A stretch of DNA of 64,000 bases from Bacillota bacterium (lineage in GTDB: Bacteria; Bacillota; Clostridia; Lachnospirales; Lachnospiraceae), in the NCBI GenBank assembly GCA_023392535.1, contig JAEVYY010000026.1, positions 1-64,000 of the forward strand. The letters are read 5' to 3'. A program made the position numbers and the translations under genes. Positions 1 through 7,731 of the stretch are shown in pieces. The notes below the pieces were generated by a model that was not told where the DNA came from, did no database searches, and was given only the letters and a program-made list of their open reading frames with translations. Numbering within the stretch: position 1 is the first letter of the stretch; every line of letters begins with the position of its first letter.

Positions 1-17
1 GAATAAAAGAGAAACTA

Positions 18-55
18 GGCTGGATGAGCCCTGTAGAATACAGACTCAGCCTTTT
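18..55 (+). terminator. Possible weak hairpin terminator at window edge
   Basis: An outer GGCTG/CAGCC stem (18-22 with 47-51) encloses an inner CTGTA/TACAG stem (31-35 with 39-43), followed by TTTT. It could end a plus-strand gene lying left of the window. The internal loop is large and the T-run short, so support is weak. Confidence 0.3.
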
Positions 56-67
56 GGCAGCATAACG

Positions 68-98
68 AAAAAGGCGAAGTGGAAAAATCCACCTCGCC
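68..98 (-). terminator. Rho-independent terminator after the cytidylate-kinase-like gene
   Basis: A 10-bp stem (73-82 with 89-98, one mismatch) around a 6-nt loop is followed on the minus strand by five T residues (A-run 68-72 on the plus strand). It sits about 50 bp past the stop of the minus-strand gene ending at 147 and fits as its terminator. Confidence 0.8.
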
Positions 99-146
99 AT
101 AAAGTCTAACTTTAAGGGGTCACCTCAGATTCCGATACCTTTTAAA

Positions 147-767
147 TTATCTTTTATATATTTCTATATAAGATTTCACCACTGCAATTAATTGTTCATA
201 GCCCATAGAGGAGGTATTAAGACACAAATCATAATTTCTTGCATCATTCCAGTCAGAGCCCGTATAGTATTTATAATAATCTGCACGATACTTATCTATC
301 TTATGAATTTTCTTTATGATCTCTTTTTCTGTTAAACTTGAGAGTGCCTTTTCTCTTTCTATGCAATCTTCCAATGGCGCATAGCAATATAAACGAATTA
401 CGTTCCTATTTTCTTTTAAAATGTAATCTGCACATCTTCCTATAATGATACAGGATTCTTCTTCTGCAAGTTCTTTAATTACTTTTGCCTGATAGTTAAA
501 AAGATTATCATTGGATGCAAAGTCATCACTATCTGGTGGAATGATCTCTCCCTGATATGCTTTTCTTGCTATTTTAAAAAGGGATGTATTTGCAAGTTTT
601 TCATCTGCCTTTCCAAATAAAGCTTCATTAATACCACTTTCGTCAGATGCTAATCTAAGAATTTCTCGATCATAATACTTCATATTTAATTCTTTTGCAA
701 GTAACTTCCCCATTGTTCTACCACCGCTGCCATAGCCTCTTGCAATCGTAATTACCAATTTCTCCAT
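147..767 (-). CDS. Cytidylate kinase-like family protein
   Basis: The 206-residue protein starts with a beta strand and a P-loop-like motif (GYGSGGRT, residues about 11-18), then YDREIL and, near residue 110, IIGRCADYIL. These are the hallmarks of the Cytidylate_kin2 family, P-loop proteins related to CMP kinase; the usual GKS/GKT lysine is replaced by R, as is common in this family. True CMP kinase activity is not established for such proteins, so the nucleotide substrate is unknown. The ATG at 767 has an AGGGAGGTT ribosome-binding site 5 nt upstream. It lies 64 bp downstream of livF in the same direction, with a stem-loop in between, so it may be read through from the liv operon or transcribed separately. 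Confidence 0.85.
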   Translation of the reverse strand: MEKLVITIARGYGSGGRTMGKLLAKELNMKYYDREILRLASDESGINEALFGKADEKLANTSLFKIARKAYQGEIIPPDSDDFASNDNLFNYQAKVIKELAEEESCIIIGRCADYILKENRNVIRLYCYAPLEDCIEREKALSSLTEKEIIKKIHKIDKYRADYYKYYTGSDWNDARNYDLCLNTSSMGYEQLIAVVKSYIEIYKR

Positions 768-784
768 AGGAACCTCCCTTTTAC

Positions 785-823
785 GTGATTCTTAGCAGCC
801 GTATTGGGGCTGCATAGAATCAC
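785..823 (-). terminator. Long intergenic stem-loop between livF and the kinase-like gene
   Basis: Two stacked stems, GTGATTCT/AGAATCAC (785-792 with 816-823) and GCAGCC/GGCTGC (795-800 with 808-813), form a strong hairpin. On the minus strand it is followed by GTAAAAGG, not a T-run, so it is either a weak terminator of the liv operon or a stability/processing element. Confidence 0.4.
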
Positions 824-831
824 TTCTCACA

Positions 832-1542
832 CTATTCCCCTAAATATGCTTTCTTAACAGATTCGTCATTCATTAATATTTTTGCTTTACCTTCCAGTGC
901 AATCTTCCCTGTCTCAAGTACATAAGCCCTATCTGCAATGGAAAGTGCCTTCTTTGCATTTTGCTCAACCAATAGAACAGTCGTGCCACTTGCAGATATC
1001 TCTTTGATTATATTAAAGATTTCTTCTACAAAAATAGGAGAAAGTCCCATAGATGGCTCATCCATTAAAATTATTTTCGGATGTGACATAAGAGCACGCC
1101 CCATCGCCAGCATCTGCTGTTCTCCACCGCTTAATGTACCTGCTGTTTGATTCTTTCTTTCTTCCAGTCTTGGAAATTTTTTATATACCATCTGCAAGGT
1201 ATCTTCAATTTCTCTTTTATCTTTTCTTGAATAAGCACCCATCTTCAAGTTCTGTAAGACTGTCAATTGAGAAAAGACCCTACGGCCTTCCGGTACATGC
1301 GCCATGCCAAGATACACAATTTTATGTCCTGGTAATTTGGTAATATCGTTATCTTCAAATAAAATTTTACCCGCACTGGAAGAGATTAAGCCAGTAATCG
1401 TATGAAGAATTGTTGTTTTACCTGCTCCATTTGCACCAATTAATGCAATTACTTCGCCTTGATTCACTTCAAATGAGATTCCTTTAATCGCCTTGATGAC
1501 ACCATAATATACTTCAAGGTCTTTTACTTCAAGCATTGCCAT
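832..1542 (-). CDS. livF: Branched-chain amino acid ABC transporter ATP-binding protein LivF
   Basis: The 236-residue ATPase has Walker A GANGAGKTT (residues 36-44), signature LSGGEQQ and Walker B ILMDEPS, and the LivF-type ending. It energises uptake of leucine, isoleucine and valine together with LivG, docking on LivH/LivM at the inner face of the membrane. The longest frame begins at 1596 inside livG, but the ATG at 1542 (MAMLEV) has GGAGAGGAG about 9 nt upstream and leaves a 16-bp gap after livG, so this start was chosen. It is the last gene of livJ-livH-livM-livG-livF. Family assignment is firm; the exact substrate (leucine, broad branched-chain or another amide-like compound) cannot be read from sequence. 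Confidence 0.93.
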   Translation of the reverse strand: MAMLEVKDLEVYYGVIKAIKGISFEVNQGEVIALIGANGAGKTTILHTITGLISSSAGKILFEDNDITKLPGHKIVYLGMAHVPEGRRVFSQLTVLQNLKMGAYSRKDKREIEDTLQMVYKKFPRLEERKNQTAGTLSGGEQQMLAMGRALMSHPKIILMDEPSMGLSPIFVEEIFNIIKEISASGTTVLLVEQNAKKALSIADRAYVLETGKIALEGKAKILMNDESVKKAYLGE

Positions 1543-1558
1543 TTTGCTATCTCCTCTC

Positions 1559-2317
1559 CTATTCTCCAAGATATGCTGTGATAACCTGTGGATCATTCAA
1601 GACTTTACTTGTCTCTCCTTGTGCTAATACCTGACCAAAATTAAGAACTGTTAATTCCTCACAGATACCAGCTACCAACTTCATATCATGCTCGATTAGG
1701 AGAATGGTCATATCGAATTCATCTCGCACAAAACGAATCGTATCCATCAATTCCTTCGTTTCATTTGGATTCATACCCGCTGCCGGCTCATCCAGCAACA
1801 AGAGTTTTGGATTTGTAGCTAAAGCTCTTGCAATTTCTAACTTTCTTTGTTTACCATATGGCAAGTTGGAAGCTAAAAAATTGGCTTCTTCATGCAAATC
1901 AAACACTTTTAAGAGTTCCATCGCCCTCTCATTCATTTCTTTTTCCACTTTAAAATATTTGGGAAGACGTAAGATCCCCTCAATTGTTGAATATTTAAAC
2001 TGTTCATGTAATCCAACTTTTACATTATCCAGAACGGTAAGCTCTTTAAAAAGACGTATGTTCTGAAATGTCCTTGCTATCCCCTCATGATTAATTTCTA
2101 TTGTTTTACGTCCTGTGATGTCCTTTCCGTCCAATAAAATCTTACCGTCATCTGGTTTGTATACACCTGTAAGCATGTTGAAAATAGTTGTCTTACCTGC
2201 ACCATTTGGTCCTATTAATCCATATAACTGTCCCTTTTTAATTTCTATCCCAAAACTATCAACTGCCCGTAATCCTCCGAAGGAAATGCCTAAATTGCTT
2301 ACATCGAGTAATGCCAT
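1559..2317 (-). CDS. livG: Branched-chain amino acid ABC transporter ATP-binding protein LivG
   Basis: The 252-residue ATPase has Walker A GPNGAGKTT (residues 36-44), the LivG-type degenerate signature LPYGKQRKLEIARAL, and Walker B LLLLDEPAAGMNP followed by the H-loop LIEHDM. The AAGMN sequence after Walker B is typical of LivG. The start ATG has AAGGAGGAA about 8 nt upstream. It is translated directly after livM (2 bp gap) and before livF, so the two ATPases are made together as the heterodimeric motor of the importer. Confidence 0.94.
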   Translation of the reverse strand: MALLDVSNLGISFGGLRAVDSFGIEIKKGQLYGLIGPNGAGKTTIFNMLTGVYKPDDGKILLDGKDITGRKTIEINHEGIARTFQNIRLFKELTVLDNVKVGLHEQFKYSTIEGILRLPKYFKVEKEMNERAMELLKVFDLHEEANFLASNLPYGKQRKLEIARALATNPKLLLLDEPAAGMNPNETKELMDTIRFVRDEFDMTILLIEHDMKLVAGICEELTVLNFGQVLAQGETSKVLNDPQVITAYLGE

Positions 2318-2319
2318 AA

Positions 2320-3378
2320 TTATGCTTCCTCCTTTTTAATCTTTTTTGCAAATAATCTTTTAAATGTATATTTCTCCCTGAAATCTCTTGCTTTAGGACT
2401 CCAGTTAAAAATCATCATGACTATTAAAACGATCGCATAAATCAACATTCTGTAATCATTAAGTCCTCTTAAAAGTTCAGGGAGCAGTGTTAACAGTACC
2501 GCTGCAATGATAGAACCACGCATACTACCGATACCTCCAAGAACAACAAAAACAAGAATCATAATAGACATATTATATCCGAAATTTTTAGGTAGCGCCG
2601 TAAGCGTAGATAAATTATGTGCATATAAAACGCCACCAACACCTGCAATAGATGCCGAAATCGTGAATGCCATTAATTTATATTTGGTTATATTGATACC
2701 GACAGACTCTGCTGCAATTCTATTGTCACGAATTGCCATAATTGCGCGGCCTGAACGAGAATTAATCAGATTTAAAATAATAAACAAAGCAATTAAAATA
2801 ATTATAATGCCAATTGTAAAGGTAGAACTTTTAGGTGTACCCGTGATGCCTTGCGCCCCATTAATAATTACTTTACTGCCTTCTCCCATATTTAACGATA
2901 TAGCATCTTTCATAGAAAAATGAAAACCGTTATGATCAATACCAAGATAAACAACATTGATAAAATTCTTAACAATTTCTCCAAATGCCAATGTAACAAT
3001 AGCTAAGTAATCACCTCGTAATCTTAGTACCGGAATACCAAGTATAACACCAAAAATTGCGGCTGTGATTGCTCCGATCATAATAGCTAACGTAAATCGG
3101 ATTGCTGTATTTGTAATGGAATCTACTGTTACAACAGAAAATACAGCACTTGAAAATGCACCAACACACATAAATCCCGCATGTCCTAAACTCAGCTCGC
3201 CAAGAATTCCAACTGTAAGGTTTAAGGACAATGCTAAAATTACATAAATACAAAGCGGAACTAATAATCCTGTTAACAAACTGGAAACAGCGCCTGTTAA
3301 AACTAAAATTTGCATCATTACATATGCTATGATTACAATTCCATAGGTAATAAAATTATTCTTTGTGATTCTACTCAT
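2320..3378 (-). CDS. livM: Branched-chain amino acid ABC transporter permease LivM
   Basis: This hydrophobic permease of about 352 residues has roughly nine to ten membrane spans and the LivM core GELSLGHAGFMCVGAF plus LRGDYLAIVTLAFGEI, both conserved in this family and contacting the ATPase. With LivH it forms the membrane channel. Two ATGs three codons apart are possible: 3387 lies only 1 nt from GGGAG, while 3378 (MSRITKN) is 10 nt away and is preferred. Hydrophilic residues at the C-terminus (KRLFAKKIKKEEA) are cytoplasmic. It sits between livH and livG. Confidence 0.92.
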   Translation of the reverse strand: MSRITKNNFITYGIVIIAYVMMQILVLTGAVSSLLTGLLVPLCIYVILALSLNLTVGILGELSLGHAGFMCVGAFSSAVFSVVTVDSITNTAIRFTLAIMIGAITAAIFGVILGIPVLRLRGDYLAIVTLAFGEIVKNFINVVYLGIDHNGFHFSMKDAISLNMGEGSKVIINGAQGITGTPKSSTFTIGIIIILIALFIILNLINSRSGRAIMAIRDNRIAAESVGINITKYKLMAFTISASIAGVGGVLYAHNLSTLTALPKNFGYNMSIMILVFVVLGGIGSMRGSIIAAVLLTLLPELLRGLNDYRMLIYAIVLIVMMIFNWSPKARDFREKYTFKRLFAKKIKKEEA

Positions 3379-3396
3379 TTTTCTCATACTCCCAGC

Positions 3397-4278
3397 CTAC
3401 ACCTTTTCATTCATTTTCTTACCTAAAATACCGGTAGGTTTTACAAGAAGCACTACTATCAATACAGCAAATACAATTGCATCTGCCATTTGTGATGAGA
3501 TATATGCTTTACTTAAGTTCTCAATAATACCTAAAAGAATACCTCCAATGAAAGCACCTGGTATGGATCCGATCCCTCCAAACACAGCCGCAACAAATGC
3601 CTTAATACCTGGCATCGCTCCGGTATAAGGAGTAAGTGTTGGATATGCAGAACACATTAAAGCACCCGCTAGTGCTGCCAGCGCTGACCCTATTGCAAAT
3701 GTAAGTGCAATCGTTGCATTAACATTTATTCCCATAAGTTCAGCCGCACCTTTATCTTCTGACACAGCGAGCATTGCCTGACCCGCTTTCGATTTTTTGA
3801 TAAAAGTCATTAAAGCAATCATTATTATAATAGAAAGAATAATTGTTAATGTCGTCTCTCCTGATATATTTATTTGACCATCCGCTAAAGTCATAGGCGG
3901 AACATTTACAACAGAGGTAAATAACTTTGTATTCGCACCAAATATCAATAGAGCAACATTTTGCAATAAGTAACTTACCCCAATAGCTGTTATTAATACG
4001 GCCAACGGGGAAGCCTGCCTTAACGGTTTATAAGCCACTTTTTCGATCAATACTCCAAGCAACGTACAGACGATCACAGCTATTAATACGGCCAATAATG
4101 GTGGCAATCCTAATGTATTCATTGCAACAAATATGGAAAAACCACCAATCATAATGATATCACCATGTGCAAAATTTAACATCTTTGCAATTCCATACAC
4201 CATAGTATAACCTAACGCTATTAAAGCATATATGCTGCCTAAACTGATGCCATTAATTAAATACGATATGAAACTCAT
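3397..4278 (-). CDS. livH: Branched-chain amino acid ABC transporter permease LivH
   Basis: The 293-residue permease begins MSFISYLINGISLGSIYALIALGYTMVYGI, the standard LivH opening, and contains the family motif AELMGINV, the ATPase-coupling loop. About eight membrane spans are visible. The longest frame starts at 4299 without a ribosome-binding site; the ATG at 4278 has GAGGTG 6 nt upstream. A terminator-like hairpin separates it from livJ, so livHMGF are probably made at a lower level than the binding protein through partial read-through. Confidence 0.93.
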   Translation of the reverse strand: MSFISYLINGISLGSIYALIALGYTMVYGIAKMLNFAHGDIIMIGGFSIFVAMNTLGLPPLLAVLIAVIVCTLLGVLIEKVAYKPLRQASPLAVLITAIGVSYLLQNVALLIFGANTKLFTSVVNVPPMTLADGQINISGETTLTIILSIIIMIALMTFIKKSKAGQAMLAVSEDKGAAELMGINVNATIALTFAIGSALAALAGALMCSAYPTLTPYTGAMPGIKAFVAAVFGGIGSIPGAFIGGILLGIIENLSKAYISSQMADAIVFAVLIVVLLVKPTGILGKKMNEKV

Positions 4279-4369
4279 ATCAACACCTCTAACTTTCATT
4301 TTTTACTATTTAATATAATAACCTATAAACTGTACATTTTACAAGCTTTTATAAAAAAAAGAATATGCC

Positions 4370-4395
4370 AAAAAAAGAGAGTTGCTGTGGGCAAC
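4370..4395 (-). terminator. Terminator/attenuator between livJ and livHMGF
   Basis: GTTGC/GCAAC stem (4381-4385 with 4391-4395) with flanking G-C and G-T pairs, followed on the minus strand by TCTC and a T-run (A-run 4370-4376). Its place between the binding-protein gene and the permease genes fits an attenuator that favours livJ expression. Confidence 0.7.
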
Positions 4396-4420
4396 CCTCC
4401 TTTGGATTTTAAAACTTTTA

Positions 4421-5614
4421 TTACATTGCAGTATACACACCATCCACAATTTTAACCGCTTTAGGTGCTTTATTAACTTCACCATCTGGTGTCCAAGTCA
4501 TATCAGCTCCTGTCAGACCATCAACGGTAATGGTTGGCATTGCTGTTTTCAATAACTCACAAAGATCTTGTGCACTCATATCTGGAGTCGCTTTTCCTGC
4601 CTCAAGAGCTGCTTTGATCGTGTAGATTGCATCATAAGCATCTGCTGCGAACTGATTAGGTGTCTCTCCATTTGCTTTGTTGTAAGCTTCTACAAATTTC
4701 TTAGTTAGATCGTCTGTAGCATCTGCTGCAAATGGTGTCAATAACATAACACCCTCTGCTAGTTTAGTATCAAAATTCTCAACCGTTAAGATGCCATCTA
4801 ATCCATCACATCCAAAGAACGTAGGGGCAAATCCCATTGTATTAGACTGTGCTAGAATTAAAGCGGCTTCTGAATAATAAATTGGTAAAAATACCAATTC
4901 TGCGCCAGCATCCTTGGCTTTTTGCAACTGCACTGTGAAATCTGTTTTACTATCTGCTGTAAAGGCCTCAGCTGCTACAATCTCTATATTCTGATTTTTA
5001 GCTTCTTGCGCAAATTTTTCATAAATACCAGATGAATATACATCTGAACTATCATAGATAACTGCTACCTTACCTGCTAATTTATTTTCTCCAATATATT
5101 TGGCTGATGCAAGACCTTGGTTAGGATCTGAAAAACAAACCCGGAAAGCATTATCATATTGAACACATGGTACCGCTGATCCAGAAGGAGTTAATTGGAA
5201 AATCTGATCTTTATTGCTTTCTTCTGCTACTGCGATACATGGAGTCGATGTAACGGTACCCATAAGTACTTGCATATTCCAATCCTTCAATGTATTGTAT
5301 GCATTTACTGCTTTTTCAGCATCATGCTCATCATCCTGGAAGTTTAATTCTAATTGAACTCCATTGACACCACCTGCTGCATTAATCTCATCAACTGCTA
5401 TTTGTGCTCCATTTTTCACTGCCTGACCATAAACTGCAGCACCTCCGGTGACAGGACCAATAGCACCAATCTTATAAGCTGTACCTCCGGTCTCATTTGA
5501 CGTTTCTGTTGATTCCGTTTTTTCTGTTGATTCCGTTGCTGTTTTATTTCCACATGCTGTAAGTGACATAGCTACCATGGAAAGAGCAAGGACAAAACTA
5601 ACCGCTTTCTTCAT
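4421..5614 (-). CDS. livJ: Branched-chain amino acid-binding lipoprotein
   Basis: The 397-residue protein has a lipoprotein signal (LTAC, lipid-modified Cys21) then a Ser/Thr/Glu-rich linker of about 25 residues, then a type I periplasmic-binding fold (YKIGAIGPVTGGAAVYGQ, and DEINAAGGVNG). It is the extracellular solute receptor of the LivHMGF importer, anchored to the outer face of the membrane. The start has AAGGAGG. Its promoter and a downstream attenuator are visible. Binding-site residues were not compared with characterised receptors, so the preferred amino acid is not assigned; related receptors bind leucine, valine, or amides. Confidence 0.92.
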   Translation of the reverse strand: MKKAVSFVLALSMVAMSLTACGNKTATESTEKTESTETSNETGGTAYKIGAIGPVTGGAAVYGQAVKNGAQIAVDEINAAGGVNGVQLELNFQDDEHDAEKAVNAYNTLKDWNMQVLMGTVTSTPCIAVAEESNKDQIFQLTPSGSAVPCVQYDNAFRVCFSDPNQGLASAKYIGENKLAGKVAVIYDSSDVYSSGIYEKFAQEAKNQNIEIVAAEAFTADSKTDFTVQLQKAKDAGAELVFLPIYYSEAALILAQSNTMGFAPTFFGCDGLDGILTVENFDTKLAEGVMLLTPFAADATDDLTKKFVEAYNKANGETPNQFAADAYDAIYTIKAALEAGKATPDMSAQDLCELLKTAMPTITVDGLTGADMTWTPDGEVNKAPKAVKIVDGVYTAM

Positions 5615-5682
5615 AATAATCCTCCTTTTTGATGATTAATCAATAAAACATAAAAAGTTTAAACCTTTTTTGTTATTGGTAA

Positions 5683-5711
5683 TGATAACTATTCTACTGT
5701 CCTCTTGTCAA
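5683..5711 (-). promoter_or_regulatory. Promoter of livJHMGF
   Basis: On the minus strand, TTGACA (5706-5711), a 17-nt spacer and TTATCA (5683-5688) form a sigma-A-like promoter about 70 nt upstream of the livJ start. The -35 box is perfect and the -10 box has two or three deviations. Confidence 0.65.
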
Positions 5712-5780
5712 GTTATAACGTAGTAATTTTAAAAAATTTTTCGTTCTACCATTTATTATTTATAATTTTTACCTATTTTA

Positions 5781-5821
5781 GTATAAAAATAGAACTTTCA
5801 CAAAAGTGAAAGTTCCTTTTT
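5781..5821. terminator. Bidirectional terminator downstream of the ABC exporter
   Basis: A perfect 10-bp stem GAACTTTCAC/GTGAAAGTTC (5792-5801 with 5806-5815) and AAAA loop, with a T-run on the plus side (5817-5821) and TATTTTTATAC on the minus side. It ends the minus-strand exporter gene that stops at 5838. Confidence 0.85.
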
Positions 5822-5837
5822 GAGGTTTTATAAACTT

Positions 5838-7730
5838 CTAACTTAATTCAAACATACCTGTATATAATTGATAATATTTACCTTTTTGTAGAATTAATTC
5901 ATCATGACTACCTCTCTCGATGATTTCTCCGTTTTCAAGTACCATGATTGCATGAGAATTTCTAACCGTAGAAAGCCTGTGGGCAATTACAAAAACAGTT
6001 CTTCCCTTCATCAAAGAATCCATTCCCTTTTCTATCAATGCCTCAGTTCTGGTATCAATAGAGGAAGTTGCTTCATCCAATATCAATACCGGAGGATTCG
6101 CAACTGCTGATCTAGCAATCGCAAGAAGTTGTCTTTGTCCTTGTGACAGGTTTGCTCCATCAGATGTCAACATCGTTTGATAACCTTCCGGAAGATGCAT
6201 AATAAAGGAATGTGCATTTGCTAATTTAGCTGCATTTATTACCTCTTCTTCGGTTGCATCCAACTTACCATAACAGATATTCTCCATAACGGTTCCTGTA
6301 AACAAATGGGTATCCTGTAAAACCATAGAAAGCGATTTTCTAAGATCATCTTTCTTTATTTTATTAATATTAATACCGTCATAGCGAATCTTACCATCCG
6401 GAACGTCATAAAAACGGTTGATCAGATTCGTAATTGTTGTCTTTCCGGCACCTGTAGAACCAACAAATGCAATTTTTTGGCCTGGATTTGCGTATAAAGA
6501 AATACCATTTAATACCGTTTTATCTTCTTCATATCCAAAGACTACATTGTCGAATTCAACCTTACCTTCCACTTTCACATACGTCGTGCTTCCATCAGAC
6601 TTATGAGGATGTTTCCAAGCCCAGAATCCGGTTCTCTCCTCATTTTCTGTAATGTTACCACTTTCATCAATATTAGCATTTACGAGTGTAACATAACCTC
6701 CATCTACTTCTTCTTTTTCATCAATTAAGCGGAATATTCTTTCAGCTCCTGCAAGCGCGGTCAATACTGAATTTAATTGTTGTGAAATTTGTGTAATAGG
6801 TTGAGAAAAATTTCTTGTAAATTGAAGAAAAGCGACCACGGTTCCAAGTGTAATTATATTATAAATAGTAAGCACACCACCAACCATAGCTGTAATAGCG
6901 TATAAAACATGAGATAAATTACCCATGATAGGCATTAAAATATTAGCAAAGGTATTGGCACTGGTAGCTGCTTTACAAAGGTCTTCATTTAATAAATTAA
7001 ATTCTTTCTTTGATACTTCTTCATGGCAAAAAACTTTTACCACTTTTTGTCCTTCAATCATTTCTTCGATATAACCATTGACTTTACCTATTTCCTTTTG
7101 CTGTTCTTTAAAATAATTCCCACTTTTACTTCCAATTTTCTGAACAACATTAAACATTACAACTAACATTAGAAGAACTACAATCGTAAGCTGCCAGCTA
7201 TATAAAATCATCATTACGAATACGCCGACCACAGTAATCGTAGAGGCAAAAAAATTTGCTACACTATTACTCAGCATTTCACGGATTGCATCGGCATCGT
7301 TCGTATAGTGGCTCATGAGTTCCCCATGGGTGTGCGTATCAAAATATTTAATAGGTAGAGACTGCATCTTTGAAAACATATCCGTTCTTATTTTGTATAA
7401 TGTTTTGGTAGCCACTTGAAGCATGATCCTAGAGTATAGGAAAGTAAAAAATGCACCACTTACAAAAATGCATAAGATACCTAAAACTGATTGACCAAAT
7501 TTTATCATCAATGCATCATTATATTCATGCATCAAAGGTTCCAAATAATTATCAATGACCTGTTTTAAATATGCCGTCCCAATTATTTGAACAGAAGAAC
7601 TGAGTAAGATACTTATTGCAACGAACACGAGTCCTATTTTGTATTCCGACATATAGGAGAAAATTCTTTTTATAGTAGTACTTGTTTTCTCAGGTTTCAT
7701 AGGTATTCTTGTTTTGTTGGGTCCTGGCAT
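5838..7730 (-). CDS. ABC exporter, half-transporter with canonical ATPase site
   Basis: The 630-residue protein has an N-terminal six-helix exporter domain and a C-terminal ATPase with Walker A GSTGAGKTT, signature LSQGQRQ, Walker B VLILDEATSSID and H-loop AHRLS. An extra segment of about 50 residues (around VTLVNANIDESG to KSDGSTTYVKVEG) lies between the domains, as in the BmrD/YheH-type larger subunit of heterodimeric multidrug exporters. The ATG at 7730 (MPGPNK) follows the upstream stop by 1 nt and has AAAGGAG, so the longer frame from 7760 was rejected. It pairs with the adjacent gene, which has a degenerate ATPase site. A drug or peptide substrate is likely but not identifiable. Confidence 0.9.
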   Translation of the reverse strand: MPGPNKTRIPMKPEKTSTTIKRIFSYMSEYKIGLVFVAISILLSSSVQIIGTAYLKQVIDNYLEPLMHEYNDALMIKFGQSVLGILCIFVSGAFFTFLYSRIMLQVATKTLYKIRTDMFSKMQSLPIKYFDTHTHGELMSHYTNDADAIREMLSNSVANFFASTITVVGVFVMMILYSWQLTIVVLLMLVVMFNVVQKIGSKSGNYFKEQQKEIGKVNGYIEEMIEGQKVVKVFCHEEVSKKEFNLLNEDLCKAATSANTFANILMPIMGNLSHVLYAITAMVGGVLTIYNIITLGTVVAFLQFTRNFSQPITQISQQLNSVLTALAGAERIFRLIDEKEEVDGGYVTLVNANIDESGNITENEERTGFWAWKHPHKSDGSTTYVKVEGKVEFDNVVFGYEEDKTVLNGISLYANPGQKIAFVGSTGAGKTTITNLINRFYDVPDGKIRYDGININKIKKDDLRKSLSMVLQDTHLFTGTVMENICYGKLDATEEEVINAAKLANAHSFIMHLPEGYQTMLTSDGANLSQGQRQLLAIARSAVANPPVLILDEATSSIDTRTEALIEKGMDSLMKGRTVFVIAHRLSTVRNSHAIMVLENGEIIERGSHDELILQKGKYYQLYTGMFELS

Positions 7731-7731
7731 A

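Noticed and set aside
1543..1596. Longer livF start (1596) and similar longer starts for livH, xpt, the 695-aa antiporter subunit, MnhC and the soluble histidine kinase
   Set aside because: They overlap the preceding gene or lack a ribosome-binding site, while inner starts have good sites.
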